A stretch of 64,000 nucleotides of DNA from Pseudomonas orientalis (GTDB lineage: Bacteria > Pseudomonadota > Gammaproteobacteria > Pseudomonadales > Pseudomonadaceae), in assembly GCF_002934065.1 (NCBI RefSeq), contig NZ_CP018049.1:2602501-2666500 (forward strand), in the 5' to 3' direction. This document shows positions 56,258-64,000 of the stretch, piece by piece. Under the pieces are notes generated by a model. The model had not been told where the DNA came from and did no database searches. It worked only from the letters and a program-made list of their open reading frames with translations. The translations under genes and the position numbers were made by a program. Positions within the stretch are counted from its first letter, which is position 1; each line of letters opens with the position of its first letter.

Positions 56258-56779
56258 ATGAAGCGCTGTACGCTCCTCTGGGCCGGCCTGTTCGCAGGCC
56301 TGGCCTCACTGACCGGCTGCATCAGCGGTCCGGACCTCACAGGCCAACCATTCTTCACATCACCGGCAGAACCCCGTCCGGATGAGGCCATGGTGTACTT
56401 TTATCGCACGCCCGCCAGCATCGGTAACGGGGTCGCTCCGACCATTCTGGTCGATGGTCGCGCCATTGGCAGCTTGCCCTCCGGGAGTTTTTTCAAAGCC
56501 GACATTCCCGCCGGCAAGCACAGCGTCGCTTCCACCTCGCCACCGATAATAAGCGGTATGGTTAACAAGCGTTTCGATATCACCGTCGAGAATGGAAAGG
56601 TGTATTACATCGCAGACCAGCTCAGCACTTCGGCCTACACGGACGGGCAGACCTTGGGCGAAATCGACGAGGGGCGCTTCGGTGGAACAATGTATTACTC
56701 GCGCTACGCGCTTGTGCCTGCCGAGCAAGCGCTACGTTCTATCAAGTGGTGTCAGAAGTTGCCGGCACCTGCACCGTAA
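56258..56779 (+). CDS. DUF2846-family lipoprotein
   Basis: A 173-residue protein with lipobox LTGC (C21). AMVYFYRTPASIGNGVAPTI, then VDGRAIGSLPSGSFFKADIP, PAGKHSV and KVYYIADQL are the DUF2846 landmarks (a small Ig-like beta sandwich). Function unknown. Same strand as the preceding lipoprotein, probably one unit. Confidence 0.82.
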   Translation: MKRCTLLWAGLFAGLASLTGCISGPDLTGQPFFTSPAEPRPDEAMVYFYRTPASIGNGVAPTILVDGRAIGSLPSGSFFKADIPAGKHSVASTSPPIISGMVNKRFDITVENGKVYYIADQLSTSAYTDGQTLGEIDEGRFGGTMYYSRYALVPAEQALRSIKWCQKLPAPAP

Positions 56780-56966
56780 CCATGCGTAGCCCATGCTCCG
56801 GCCAGGTCCATTACAAGCCCTGCCGGCAACGTTGGGCCAAGCCAGTATGAGGGTGAGCAGGGAAACCAGTATGGATATGGCTTCGACATAGTCTGTGCCG
56901 CAGGCAGACGGCTGTATGATTGTCCAGAATCCTACCGGCGTGACGAATATATAAGGAGCGTTTCAG

Positions 56967-57425
56967 ATGCTGCGAGTGGATTGGCTCGATAAACAAATGG
57001 ACAAGTGCGACGTTATGGCCGAATGGCTTTATCGGGAATTCAATTATGAGTTTACGCAGCAATCTCTTTCGAGTTGGCAACACGAGTTCTTTGATGGGCA
57101 GCGTGATGGCAGTTGGAAGTGTCTGATCGCAACCGAACGAGACCAGTTGCTAGGTGGCGCTACGCTTGCCAGTAATGACCTGTCTGACCGGCCGGATCTA
57201 GGTCCTTGGCTTGCGTGTGTGTTCGTCACACCTGAAGCTCGAAAGAGGGGGCTCGCAGTGCAGTTAATCGAAGGCATCTGTGCCCATGCACGAGACGCTG
57301 GGTTCACTACCTTGTACTTGCACACGCACAACCAGAGCAGTTATTACACCAAGCTTGGCTGGAAAGTATTGGAGCGCTTTGAGGCTTGGGGGAAAGAGCA
57401 ATACCTTATGTCACGGAGTTTATAG
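56967..57425 (+). CDS. GNAT-family N-acetyltransferase
   Basis: A 152-residue protein; ATG 56967 follows AAGGAG by 8 nt. WLACVFVTPEARKRGLAVQLIEG is motif A with the CoA loop RKRGLA, and YYTKLGWKVLE is motif B. Composition is AT-richer than the core genes. Substrate unknown. Confidence 0.85.
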   Translation: MLRVDWLDKQMDKCDVMAEWLYREFNYEFTQQSLSSWQHEFFDGQRDGSWKCLIATERDQLLGGATLASNDLSDRPDLGPWLACVFVTPEARKRGLAVQLIEGICAHARDAGFTTLYLHTHNQSSYYTKLGWKVLERFEAWGKEQYLMSRSL

Positions 57426-57598
57426 TCAAGGCCGGCTTCAAATGTGTGCCGCTTTTTATAAGCAGCAAAACTGTGATTTGACGTCTGCGTTTTCACACCG
57501 GCTGGGTCGATAGCTGCCACTGGCGTGCCCACGGCCCAAGTCAATATCCCCAGAGACCTCAGAAGGGTTTCGCGCCCGATCAGAGAAGATTGAACTCA

Positions 57599-58036
57599 AT
57601 GGAGATTCAACGGATCACGCATCTGCCGCCCCAAATCCTCGACCTGGAAAAAGCGGCAGTTGCAGAAGGCTTCAGGTTTCTCACCCGACTGACTTCAGAA
57701 TGGCAGTCAGGCACCCATCGCTTTGATGCGCCTGGCGAATGCCTCATGGCGGCTTATCTGAACCAGCAACTTGTGGGCATTGGAGGCCTGTCGGTTGATC
57801 CGTTCACCCATGACCGTACAGGAAGGCTGCGACGTGTGTATGTGGCGCCTGCGTCACGCGGGCAACAGGTTGGCCGCAGATTGGTTAACGCATTGCTTGC
57901 CCACGCCGCGTTGCATTTTGAGCGTGTGCGTCTCTACACCGATACCTTGGAGGGGAGCGCTTTTTACCTGCGCTGCGGCTTCAGTCGCATAGAAGATGCT
58001 CATGCGAGCCATGTCGTGCGGATCACAAAACTATGA
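57599..58036 (+). CDS. GNAT-family N-acetyltransferase
   Basis: A 145-residue protein. ATG 57599 is chosen over an in-frame TTG at 57590. LRRVYVAPASRGQQVGRRLVNALL is the acetyl-CoA motif and SAFYLRCGFSRIED motif B. Second of two adjacent small GNAT genes, which are not closely similar to each other, so they are unlikely to be a recent duplication. Confidence 0.83.
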   Translation: MEIQRITHLPPQILDLEKAAVAEGFRFLTRLTSEWQSGTHRFDAPGECLMAAYLNQQLVGIGGLSVDPFTHDRTGRLRRVYVAPASRGQQVGRRLVNALLAHAALHFERVRLYTDTLEGSAFYLRCGFSRIEDAHASHVVRITKL

Positions 58037-58194
58037 ACTTGTCGGGTATCGGCCAGGGGTGGACCTTAGTGTGCAGACTGCTTCTAGCAAACTAACTAAT
58101 ACTCAGCGCTCCGCAAGTTAAATTCCTCACTTCATACACGCATTTATAACCATCGACCCGGCAGCCTTCCCAAGCAAATACGGCCGCCCGTTTA

Positions 58195-58755
58195 TCAGTA
58201 TTTGAAATTTCGATGGGATTGAAAGGCAAAGCCCTTTTCTATGAAATCAAGGGCATACCACGTCGTGATAACACCATGATTGGTTTTCAGTTCAAACGCA
58301 TGGGTAAGCCGATTGATCATCCCAGGGAGTCTCACCAGTATCACTCGACTTTCTTTAACCATCAGCTCCTGATATCTCTCTGCAAATAAGCGAGGTATTT
58401 TTTCCTCTTCGTCTGTGGTGGGCCACCATTTTGCAAGTTCTAGACGTTTCCTGCGTAACCAATCAAATCGGCGTGGCAACCAGCAGATTGGGCGGGGGAT
58501 TTCGTAAACAGCTAAGCTTTGTATCACTGCTGACACCGACCCGGGGTTGAAGAAAACCAACTTAACTAAAACCGAGTCATCTAGTTGCTCGGCGCTGATC
58601 ACATGAAAATCGTTCGTGCTGCTCCAGTGCGTGGACCGGGTCAGCCGATACATCGCTTTCTGAGTTTTTCGGTTACGTATGCTCAAGCACAACGCCACTA
58701 ACGCTATCGCTCCATTCACGTAGGTCATGATTTCTCCACCACCGCTCATGTCCAT
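58195..58755 (-). CDS. Hypothetical protein with an N-terminal membrane helix
   Basis: A 186-residue protein; residues 9-26 (IMTYVNGAIALVALCLSI) form one membrane anchor followed by a basic stretch (RNRKTQKAMYR). The rest is a soluble beta-type domain of about 150 residues with a conserved-looking VLVKLVFFNPGSVSAVIQSL strand pair, also common in other anchored hypothetical proteins. AT-rich relative to neighbours. No function recognised. Confidence 0.65.
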   Translation of the reverse strand: MDMSGGGEIMTYVNGAIALVALCLSIRNRKTQKAMYRLTRSTHWSSTNDFHVISAEQLDDSVLVKLVFFNPGSVSAVIQSLAVYEIPRPICWLPRRFDWLRRKRLELAKWWPTTDEEEKIPRLFAERYQELMVKESRVILVRLPGMINRLTHAFELKTNHGVITTWYALDFIEKGFAFQSHRNFKY

Positions 58756-59035
58756 CGCACTGTTCTCCTATTCCAATTAGTAAATGGCACAGCCTACGAT
58801 ATTACAATTCAGCCGACTCAAGCTTGCCCGCATCAACAGCGCAACGCCCGAAAGCACAACTCAGCCGGTTTTCACCTCCCCCCAAAAGGGCAGTGTTCTC
58901 AACACGAATATGCCGAAGCTCACACCGCTCAACCCGCTTTTCTTGGTCGCACCTGCTTGCAACACCACCGACTCGATTTTCCAACTTCCTCCAACTCCCT
59001 TTTTACATCTACGCACGTTATCCCGCCTTTTAAGC

Positions 59036-59064
59036 TTGCTGAAACGTTTCATCGAGTTTATAAA
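59036..59064 (+). promoter_or_regulatory. Promoter of the DUF4432 gene with embedded LacI-family operator
   Basis: TTGCTG (59036-59041), 17-bp spacer, TATAAA (59059-59064). TGAAACGTTTCA (59040-59051) is a perfect 12-bp palindrome that starts in the -35 and fills the front of the spacer. This sequence is the core recognised by LacI/GalR-family repressors such as Cra/FruR, so binding should block the promoter directly. Transcription would start near 59071. Confidence 0.75.
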
Positions 59065-59094
59065 ACGTCCACAACTCCAAAAAAGGCTACCGCC

Positions 59095-60309
59095 ATGACC
59101 CCACTCAAACTCGTTGTCGCCCTCAGCGCACTCTCTGCCGCTTCCCACGCCATGGCCTGGGATTACGTCCTCCTCGACACCGACAAAGCCGCGCAGAACT
59201 GGCAGGTCACCAGCCAGCAACTTGGCGTGCAAACCGACAAACCCTTCAGCGTGACCCTGCGTACCTTGCACGGTGGTCGGCAGGAGGGCGTGAGCATTGT
59301 CGACATCGATAACGGCACGATGAAGCTCTCGGTGGTGCCGACTCGCGGTATGAACGTGTTGCAGGCTTCGGTCGGCGATGTGCGCATGGGATGGGATTCA
59401 CCGGTCAAGGAAGTGGTCAATCCTTCCTTTATCGAGCTCACTGGCCGCGGCGGGCTGGGCTGGTTGGAAGGTTTCAACGAGCTGGTCACCCGTTGCGGCT
59501 ACGAATGGGTCGGTCACCCGGGCATCGACAATGGCGAATTGCTGACCCTGCATGGTCGGGCGGCGAATATTCCTGCGAATAAAGTCACCCTGCACATTGA
59601 TGAAAAACCGCCGTACGCCATCACTCTGCGCGGTGAGCTGAAAGAGCAGGCGTTCAAGAAGGTCGATTTTTCCGTGGCGACCGAACTGGTCACCGAGCCC
59701 GGCAGCGTTGTGTTCGCGCTCAACGACACGCTGACCAACAACGGTGACTATGCGAAGGAATACCAGGCGCTGTATCACAGTAACTTCAGCACCCCGTTTC
59801 TGGAGCAGGGCGCGCGGTTCGCCGCGCCGGTGAAGCAGGTGTCGCCGTTCAACGACAAGGCCAAGGGCGAATTGGCCGACTGGCAAACCTACCGCGCCCC
59901 CACCAAGGATTACGACGAAACCGTGTACAACGTGGTGCCCTATGCCGATGCCAACGGCGATACTTTGACTGTGCTGCATAACAAGGCCGGCAGCCTGGGC
60001 GTGTCGGTCGGTTTCAATACGCAGACGCTGCCGGTATTTTCCCTGTGGAAGAACACCGATACCCAAGGGCAGGGCTATGTCACGGGGCTGGAGCCGGGCA
60101 CGAGTTTTTCCTACAACCGCCGTTATCAGCGGCCACTGAACCTGGTACCCACCCTCGAGCCCAAGGCACACAAGCAGTTCCGCATCAGCTACAGCTTGCT
60201 GGCGGATAAGGCGGCTGTGGACAAGGCCTTGAAGCAGGTCAGCGAAATTCAGGCCGGGCGGGAAACTGAAGTGCGGCAGACGCCGTTGGTTGATTTGACC
60301 AAGGAGTAG
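59095..60309 (+). CDS. Secreted DUF4432 (aldose-epimerase-fold) protein
   Basis: A 404-residue protein from ATG 59095; upstream in-frame sequence back to 58957 is the promoter region. Signal peptide MTPLKLVVALSALSAASHAM ends near residue 21. The body is the DUF4432 galactose-mutarotase-like beta sandwich: LSVVPTRGMNVLQASVGDVR, then MGWDSPVKEVVNP, LGWLEGFNELVTRCG with HPGIDNGELLTLHGR, and EYQALYHSNFSTPFLEQGAR. It should bind a carbohydrate in the periplasm. The LacI-type operator in its promoter supports a link to sugar metabolism. Substrate unknown. Confidence 0.85.
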   Translation: MTPLKLVVALSALSAASHAMAWDYVLLDTDKAAQNWQVTSQQLGVQTDKPFSVTLRTLHGGRQEGVSIVDIDNGTMKLSVVPTRGMNVLQASVGDVRMGWDSPVKEVVNPSFIELTGRGGLGWLEGFNELVTRCGYEWVGHPGIDNGELLTLHGRAANIPANKVTLHIDEKPPYAITLRGELKEQAFKKVDFSVATELVTEPGSVVFALNDTLTNNGDYAKEYQALYHSNFSTPFLEQGARFAAPVKQVSPFNDKAKGELADWQTYRAPTKDYDETVYNVVPYADANGDTLTVLHNKAGSLGVSVGFNTQTLPVFSLWKNTDTQGQGYVTGLEPGTSFSYNRRYQRPLNLVPTLEPKAHKQFRISYSLLADKAAVDKALKQVSEIQAGRETEVRQTPLVDLTKE

Positions 60310-60352
60310 CGCGGTCGGGCGCCTGCACTGCTTGCGCAGGCAGGCGCGGGAT

Positions 60353-60973
60353 TCACGCCCGACGCGCCGCCAACAAAACCGTGGCCGCCGCCGACAACAG
60401 CCCCGCGCAGCAACGATTGAAGAGCCGCTTGCCGCTCGGCTCGGCGAACCAACGGCGCATGTGCAGGCCCATGTAGGCGTAGGCGCTGATGGCGATCCAT
60501 TCCAGAGCCAGGAACATAGCGCCCAACAACGCGAATTGCGCGGTGATGGGTTGCCCGGGTACCACGAACTGCGGCAGGAAGGCGGTGAAGATCAGGATGG
60601 CTTTGGGGTTGCCCGCCGCCACCAGAAACTCCTGCCGTGCCAGAGCCCATAAGCCCGTCTTGCTGGCGGCGATGTCCGCTTCTGCCTGCGGGTCTGCGCG
60701 CCACAGCTGATAGGCCAGGTAAAACAGGTACGCCGCGCCGAGCAGCTTGATCCCGTAGAACAACAATTCCGACGTTTGCAACACCACCGCCAGCCCGGCG
60801 GAGGCGAGGGCGATCATGCCGGCGAAGGCCAGCAAGCGGCCGATACCGGCGAGGCAGGAGGTGCGGTAGCCGTAACGGGTGGCGTTGCTCACCGACAGCA
60901 GGTTGTTGGGGCCGGGTGCCATGTTCAGGGCGAAACAGGCGGGCAGGAAGAGGGCGAGGGTGGCTAGGTCCAT
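60353..60973 (-). CDS. LysE/RhtB-family amino-acid exporter
   Basis: A 206-residue inner-membrane protein with about six helices. ATG 60973 follows GGAG; the frame to 61036 is longer but lacks support. The signature FALNMAPGPNNLLSVSNATR (the PGPN motif of the family) near residues 15-35 and the basic YGYRTSCLAGIGRLLAF are clear, as is AAGNPKAILIFTAFLPQFV. Probably exports an amino acid or homoserine lactone-like compound. Convergent with the DUF4432 gene, 43 bp apart. Confidence 0.92.
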   Translation of the reverse strand: MDLATLALFLPACFALNMAPGPNNLLSVSNATRYGYRTSCLAGIGRLLAFAGMIALASAGLAVVLQTSELLFYGIKLLGAAYLFYLAYQLWRADPQAEADIAASKTGLWALARQEFLVAAGNPKAILIFTAFLPQFVVPGQPITAQFALLGAMFLALEWIAISAYAYMGLHMRRWFAEPSGKRLFNRCCAGLLSAAATVLLAARRA

Positions 60974-61157
60974 GGCGGCTCCGGATTGGGTCGGGCGGGA
61001 GTGTCGAGAATAAGGGCTGTTGGGGCTGTGCGGCAATCCGTGCGCCGAAAGCAGACGCTATCAAGCGGACGGACTCCCCATGGCGAAACTAATTTCGTCA
61101 TAGAAATGCGTGCATAGTCAGACGACAGCATTCAGTGTCCAAGGATGGAGTAAATCC

Positions 61158-61676
61158 ATGATCCGCAGAGCGTTACCCTCCGACGCAAGCGCTATCGCCC
61201 AGGTGCATATCAGCAGTTGGCAAGAAGCCTATCGTGATCTGATGCCTGACCATTACTTGAGCGGGCTGGCTACAACGCTGGCTCAGCGGGAGGTGCATTG
61301 GAGCCGCTTGATCGCATCGGGCGAGTCGAACGTCTGGGTCGCGGAACTCGACCAGCAGACTGTCGGTTGGATATCGGTCGGCGCCAGCCGTGATGCCGAT
61401 GCCGCTGGGGCTGATGCCGGTGAGGTCATGGCGCTGTATGTTTTAGCTGCGTATTGGCAGACGGGCGTCGGGCTGGCGTTGTGGCGCGCGGGCGTGCAGG
61501 ACTTGATGGAGCAAGGATTCGAGCGCTTAACGCTTTGGGTCCTGGCAGGTAATGAAAGGGCTATCCGATTTTATCGCAGGGCAGGATGTGTTGAGGAAAC
61601 CGGGACAGAGCGCACGCTTGAGAGGGGCGGTGTCACACTGGTGGAGTTGAGGTATGGGTTGCCGCAGCTGGAATGA
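61158..61676 (+). CDS. GNAT-family N-acetyltransferase
   Basis: A 172-residue protein; ATG 61158 has GGAG 8 nt upstream. IRRALPSDASAIAQVHISSW is the usual first strand and helix, VMALYVLAAYWQTGVGLALW the acetyl-CoA motif, and NERAIRFYRRAGCVEE motif B. Similar in form to YhdJ/phosphinothricin-type acetyltransferases. Convergent with the sensor-kinase gene. Confidence 0.87.
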   Translation: MIRRALPSDASAIAQVHISSWQEAYRDLMPDHYLSGLATTLAQREVHWSRLIASGESNVWVAELDQQTVGWISVGASRDADAAGADAGEVMALYVLAAYWQTGVGLALWRAGVQDLMEQGFERLTLWVLAGNERAIRFYRRAGCVEETGTERTLERGGVTLVELRYGLPQLE

Positions 61677-61751
61677 GACCAAGCGGATAGCCTTCGGCTG
61701 TGAGGCCGCCACGGGAGCAAGCTCCCTCGCCGCAAAGGTGCGTGACTGTTT

Positions 61752-62897
61752 TCAGGCAACCCCAGGCTCTTGCCTATCAAGCGGCACTCGCACCTGAAAC
61801 ACCGTGCCCTGTTCCGTGTCGGAGCTGACCTCAATCGACCCACCGTGGGAGGCGACGATTTCCGAGGCGATAAACAGGCCCAGGCCCAGGCCCTCGGTGG
61901 GGCCGTGGTTGATTGCGGTACGCTGGGAGAAACGGCCCATGGGGTTGAAGATGAACGGGAGCACGTCCTCGGGTATCGCTTCGCCACTGTTGTGCACGGT
62001 GAATACCGCGAAGTCTTCCTGTGTGCCCAGTTCGATCTGGATAGGCCGTGTGGTGTCTCCATGCTGCACCGCATTGCTGATGATGTTCGAAAACACCTGC
62101 TCCATCCGACCGCCGTCAAATTTGCCTGAAACGGCTGCGTTCGCGTCGAACATCACGATGGCCTCGGGATGAAACGCACGGATTTCCTCGACCACACGCT
62201 GACACAGCGGTGAGAGGTTGATATCGGCTGTCTTGACCGGGATCCCCGGCCCCATCTGGCAGCGGGTCAGGTCGAGCAGGTCGCCGACGATCTGGCTTGC
62301 GCGGCGCACGCTGGTGTAGACCTGATTGGCGATCTTGGTCGCCCGGGCCCCGGCGTCCTGAGAGCGGCGCAGCACGTCGGCACCCAGCAGGATTGCGCCG
62401 AGTGGGGTGCGCAAGTCGTGGCCGAGGATGCCCAGGAACATGTTGCGCGAGGCCTCGACCGCCCGTGAATAGCTTGCGATGGACTCGGCCAGGGCCTGGT
62501 CAATGGCTTCGTGGAAGCGGGTCATGTCGTCGACGTTGATCGGTGTGCCGTCCTTGACCTGGCGCATCCACTGGCTGACCACACTGGTGCGCAGCGCGCG
62601 GTATTCCGAGACCATCTGATCGATGGTGAACCCGGCCATCAGCCGCGTCATTGCATGGGTTTCCGCCGCGGTTTCCTGTTCATCCGCCGGAGCCTGGCCC
62701 TGGGCCTTGGCGATTTGCTCGCGCCGGGTCTGCTTGGTGCGCAGGTCGCTGACGATGGCCAGCAACATCTGCTCGGCATGGTCGCGCAGCGCGACGCTGT
62801 CGAGTTCCTCGCCCGGTGTGTCGATGGTCCTGGCGAAATCTTCCCAGGCCTGCAGAATCGGCTCTAGGTTTTCCAGAATGAAGTCGGGCAGGCGCAT
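61752..62897 (-). CDS. Cytoplasmic sensor histidine kinase with RsbRD-like N-terminal domain
   Basis: A 381-residue protein from ATG 62897 after AGGA. No membrane helices. The N-terminal helical domain (about 1-135, with FARTIDTPGEELDSVALRDH and MVSEYRALRTSVVSQWM) resembles RsbRD/globin-like sensory domains. The H-box FLGILGHDLRTPLGAI has phospho-acceptor H160. The ATPase part has the N-box VFSNIISNAVQHGD and the G-box GLGLGLFIASEIV with HGG after. No response-regulator gene is adjacent, so its partner is elsewhere. Confidence 0.9.
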   Translation of the reverse strand: MRLPDFILENLEPILQAWEDFARTIDTPGEELDSVALRDHAEQMLLAIVSDLRTKQTRREQIAKAQGQAPADEQETAAETHAMTRLMAGFTIDQMVSEYRALRTSVVSQWMRQVKDGTPINVDDMTRFHEAIDQALAESIASYSRAVEASRNMFLGILGHDLRTPLGAILLGADVLRRSQDAGARATKIANQVYTSVRRASQIVGDLLDLTRCQMGPGIPVKTADINLSPLCQRVVEEIRAFHPEAIVMFDANAAVSGKFDGGRMEQVFSNIISNAVQHGDTTRPIQIELGTQEDFAVFTVHNSGEAIPEDVLPFIFNPMGRFSQRTAINHGPTEGLGLGLFIASEIVASHGGSIEVSSDTEQGTVFQVRVPLDRQEPGVA

Positions 62898-63020
62898 GTC
62901 TGTAATCCTGAAGGGAGGCGGGCAGAAAAGCGAAGCTGCGCAGGTGTAGGAAATTCCCGGCAGTGTAGGAGGTTGTTCGTCGCTTTTAAAGCTCGGCCTG
63001 CGACAGGGAGACATTGGACA

Positions 63021-63260
63021 TTACAGCCCCAAAGTCAGCGACCGCAGCCGTTGTTCCACCACGCTGTCAAAATGACTGGCCAACGCCTCGCAGCGCTCAG
63101 AAGTGAGCCCTTCACAGCAGGTGATGCCCAGCACAAACCCCTGGGCTTTGGCACCGCCTTTGACGGCAAGGATCATCGATCCCGCCAGTTCGATCTCGCG
63201 CAGAATTCTGTCAGCCTGTCGTTTTATAGGGCCGGGCAAATCGTTTATGGCTTCTTTCAT
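63021..63260 (-). CDS. Small hypothetical protein
   Basis: A 79-residue protein from ATG 63260 (GGAG upstream), mostly helix-strand-helix: MKEAINDLPGPIKRQADRIL, then MILAVKGGAKAQGFVLGITC and a C-terminal helix. It lies 123 bp upstream of the sensor-kinase start on the same strand and might be part of its unit. No recognised family. Confidence 0.6.
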   Translation of the reverse strand: MKEAINDLPGPIKRQADRILREIELAGSMILAVKGGAKAQGFVLGITCCEGLTSERCEALASHFDSVVEQRLRSLTLGL

Positions 63261-63451
63261 GGCCGTCTCCGCAGGCATTCACTCATACACACACAAGGCA
63301 ACAGAGGCACTGTCGGCCTCTTGAAAGCATCGACCAAGGGATGATTCAAGAGTTTCGTCGTGCACGGCTGGAAGGCGATGATGTGCAGGGCCGTCATTGC
63401 CCTGCAGCCGCTTGGCAGCCGACAGGTATCCAACGGACACACCTGGGCCCA

Positions 63452-63544
63452 AATGTGGGAGGGGGCTTGCTGCCGATGGGGGTGTGTCAGTTGATGAATC
63501 TTTCACTGATCCACCGCTATCGGGAGCAAGCCCCCTCCCACATT
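63452..63544. repeat. REP doublet (GGGAGGGGGCTTGC type)
   Basis: AATGTGGGAGGGGGCTTGCT and its complement (63525-63544) around a spacer with the CGATGGGGGTG / CACCGCTATCG halves. Immediately outside, GGGCCCA and TGGACC extend the pairing. It separates the LysR gene from the small hypothetical gene. Confidence 0.92.
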
Positions 63545-63625
63545 TGGACCGAGGTGTATCAGACGGGTCACCCCGCGCCGTCTGGCCTGTACCGCAACGC
63601 ATGAATGTGCCACGCGCCGAAGTGC

Positions 63626-64000
63626 TCAATCGCGCAGCACCAGCGCCATATCCGGATATTGCGCGCACATGAAGTCGACGAAGGCGCGCACTTTGGGCGC
63701 GGCCAAGCGCCTTGAAGTGTGCAACACCCAGAGCTGCGGCTCGACTCCGGCCACTGTGCCCCATTGCACCAGTTCGCCCCTGGCCAACGGCGCTCCTGCG
63801 ATGGACAGGGGAATAAGGGCCACGCCGCCACCGGCGATGGCTGCATCGCGCACCATCAGTAACGAAGAAAATTGCAGCCTGGGGATCGGCTCCAGAATCA
63901 GCTGCCCTCCGTCCAGGTGCCAATGGGTCGGTGTGAACCCCGGTGTGACGATGCCGGCCACGGGCCTGATCGCACCGGGCTGCGGCCTGGGTATTTCGGG
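63626..64000 (-). CDS. LysR-family regulator, C-terminal fragment
   Basis: The frame is open to the right edge, so the N-terminal part and start lie outside. The visible 124 residues are the second half of the substrate-binding domain: LLMVRDAAIAGGGVALIPLS, then LARGELVQWGTVAGVEPQLW and SRRLAAPKVRAFVDFMCAQY, the typical LysR ending of the CrgA/DmlR-type group. Target genes cannot be inferred. Confidence 0.88.
   Translation of the reverse strand, partial: PEIPRPQPGAIRPVAGIVTPGFTPTHWHLDGGQLILEPIPRLQFSSLLMVRDAAIAGGGVALIPLSIAGAPLARGELVQWGTVAGVEPQLWVLHTSRRLAAPKVRAFVDFMCAQYPDMALVLRD

Noticed and set aside
60314..60363. GTCGGGCG / CGCCCGAC inverted repeat between the DUF4432 and LysE genes.
   Set aside because: No T run follows on either strand and one arm overlaps the LysE coding end; kept only as a weak terminator possibility.

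Overview
The window reads as chromosome of a Pseudomonas of the P. fluorescens group. The evidence is high-GC coding sequence, an mtlR/mtlE mannitol-sorbitol locus, a muxABC-opmB efflux operon, a cystathionine synthase/lyase pair like the P. aeruginosa PA0399-PA0400 genes, and many REP-type palindromes of two kinds (cores GGGAGGGGGCTTGCCCCC and GTAGGAGCGAGCTTGCTCGCGA). No rRNA, tRNA, CRISPR array, intact insertion sequence or prophage was seen.

Layout. 0-7 kb: the mannitol/sorbitol uptake locus on the minus strand. A 1257-residue Ig-like repeat protein and, facing it, a small lipoprotein lie between regulator mtlR and binding protein mtlE. 7-9 kb: a glycosyltransferase and thiol peroxidase Tpx. 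9.2-18.3 kb: muxA-muxB-muxC-opmB, four genes each overlapping the next by 4 bp; the opmB signal-peptide region is made from a REP doublet. 18.3-29.8 kb: metabolic and stress genes (GNAT, hexuronate-type MFS, DMT exporter with LysR, PQQ-type sugar dehydrogenase lipoprotein with a DUF2231 protein, UV-damage endonuclease, P-loop kinase/nucleotidyltransferase pair, NUDIX, and a TetR/GST pair with two clear operators). 29.9-37.3 kb: a secreted protein, a large SF1 helicase fused to a phospholipase-D nuclease motif (the best candidate for an antiphage, Mokosh-type-II-like gene), and an OsmC-YcaO fusion. 37.3-43.2 kb: a triplicated REP cluster carrying copies of the mccB gene end, the mccB-mccA reverse transsulfuration pair, a SnoaL-like protein and an MFS/LysR pair. 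43.3-50 kb: a lipoprotein, a comparatively AT-rich chemoreceptor, and an AraC regulator facing a three-gene envelope operon with an M48 protease; direct repeats lie between them. 50-59 kb: a patchwork of small accessory genes (ankyrin protein, DUF1176, truncated secreted protein, SUKH-like immunity relic, DUF6124, four GNATs, lipoproteins). 59-64 kb: a sugar-binding-fold protein behind a LacI-family operator, a LysE exporter, a GNAT, a sensor kinase and the end of a LysR gene.

Working together: MtlR should activate mtlE and the transporter genes beyond the left edge. MuxABC-OpmB forms one tripartite pump. McvA/McvB-type reactions here are those of MccA and MccB, converting homocysteine plus serine to cysteine. 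The TetR protein most likely represses itself and the GST. The AraC protein at 46-47 kb probably drives the M48 operon. Most functions are inferred from recognised family motifs; no database search was possible.
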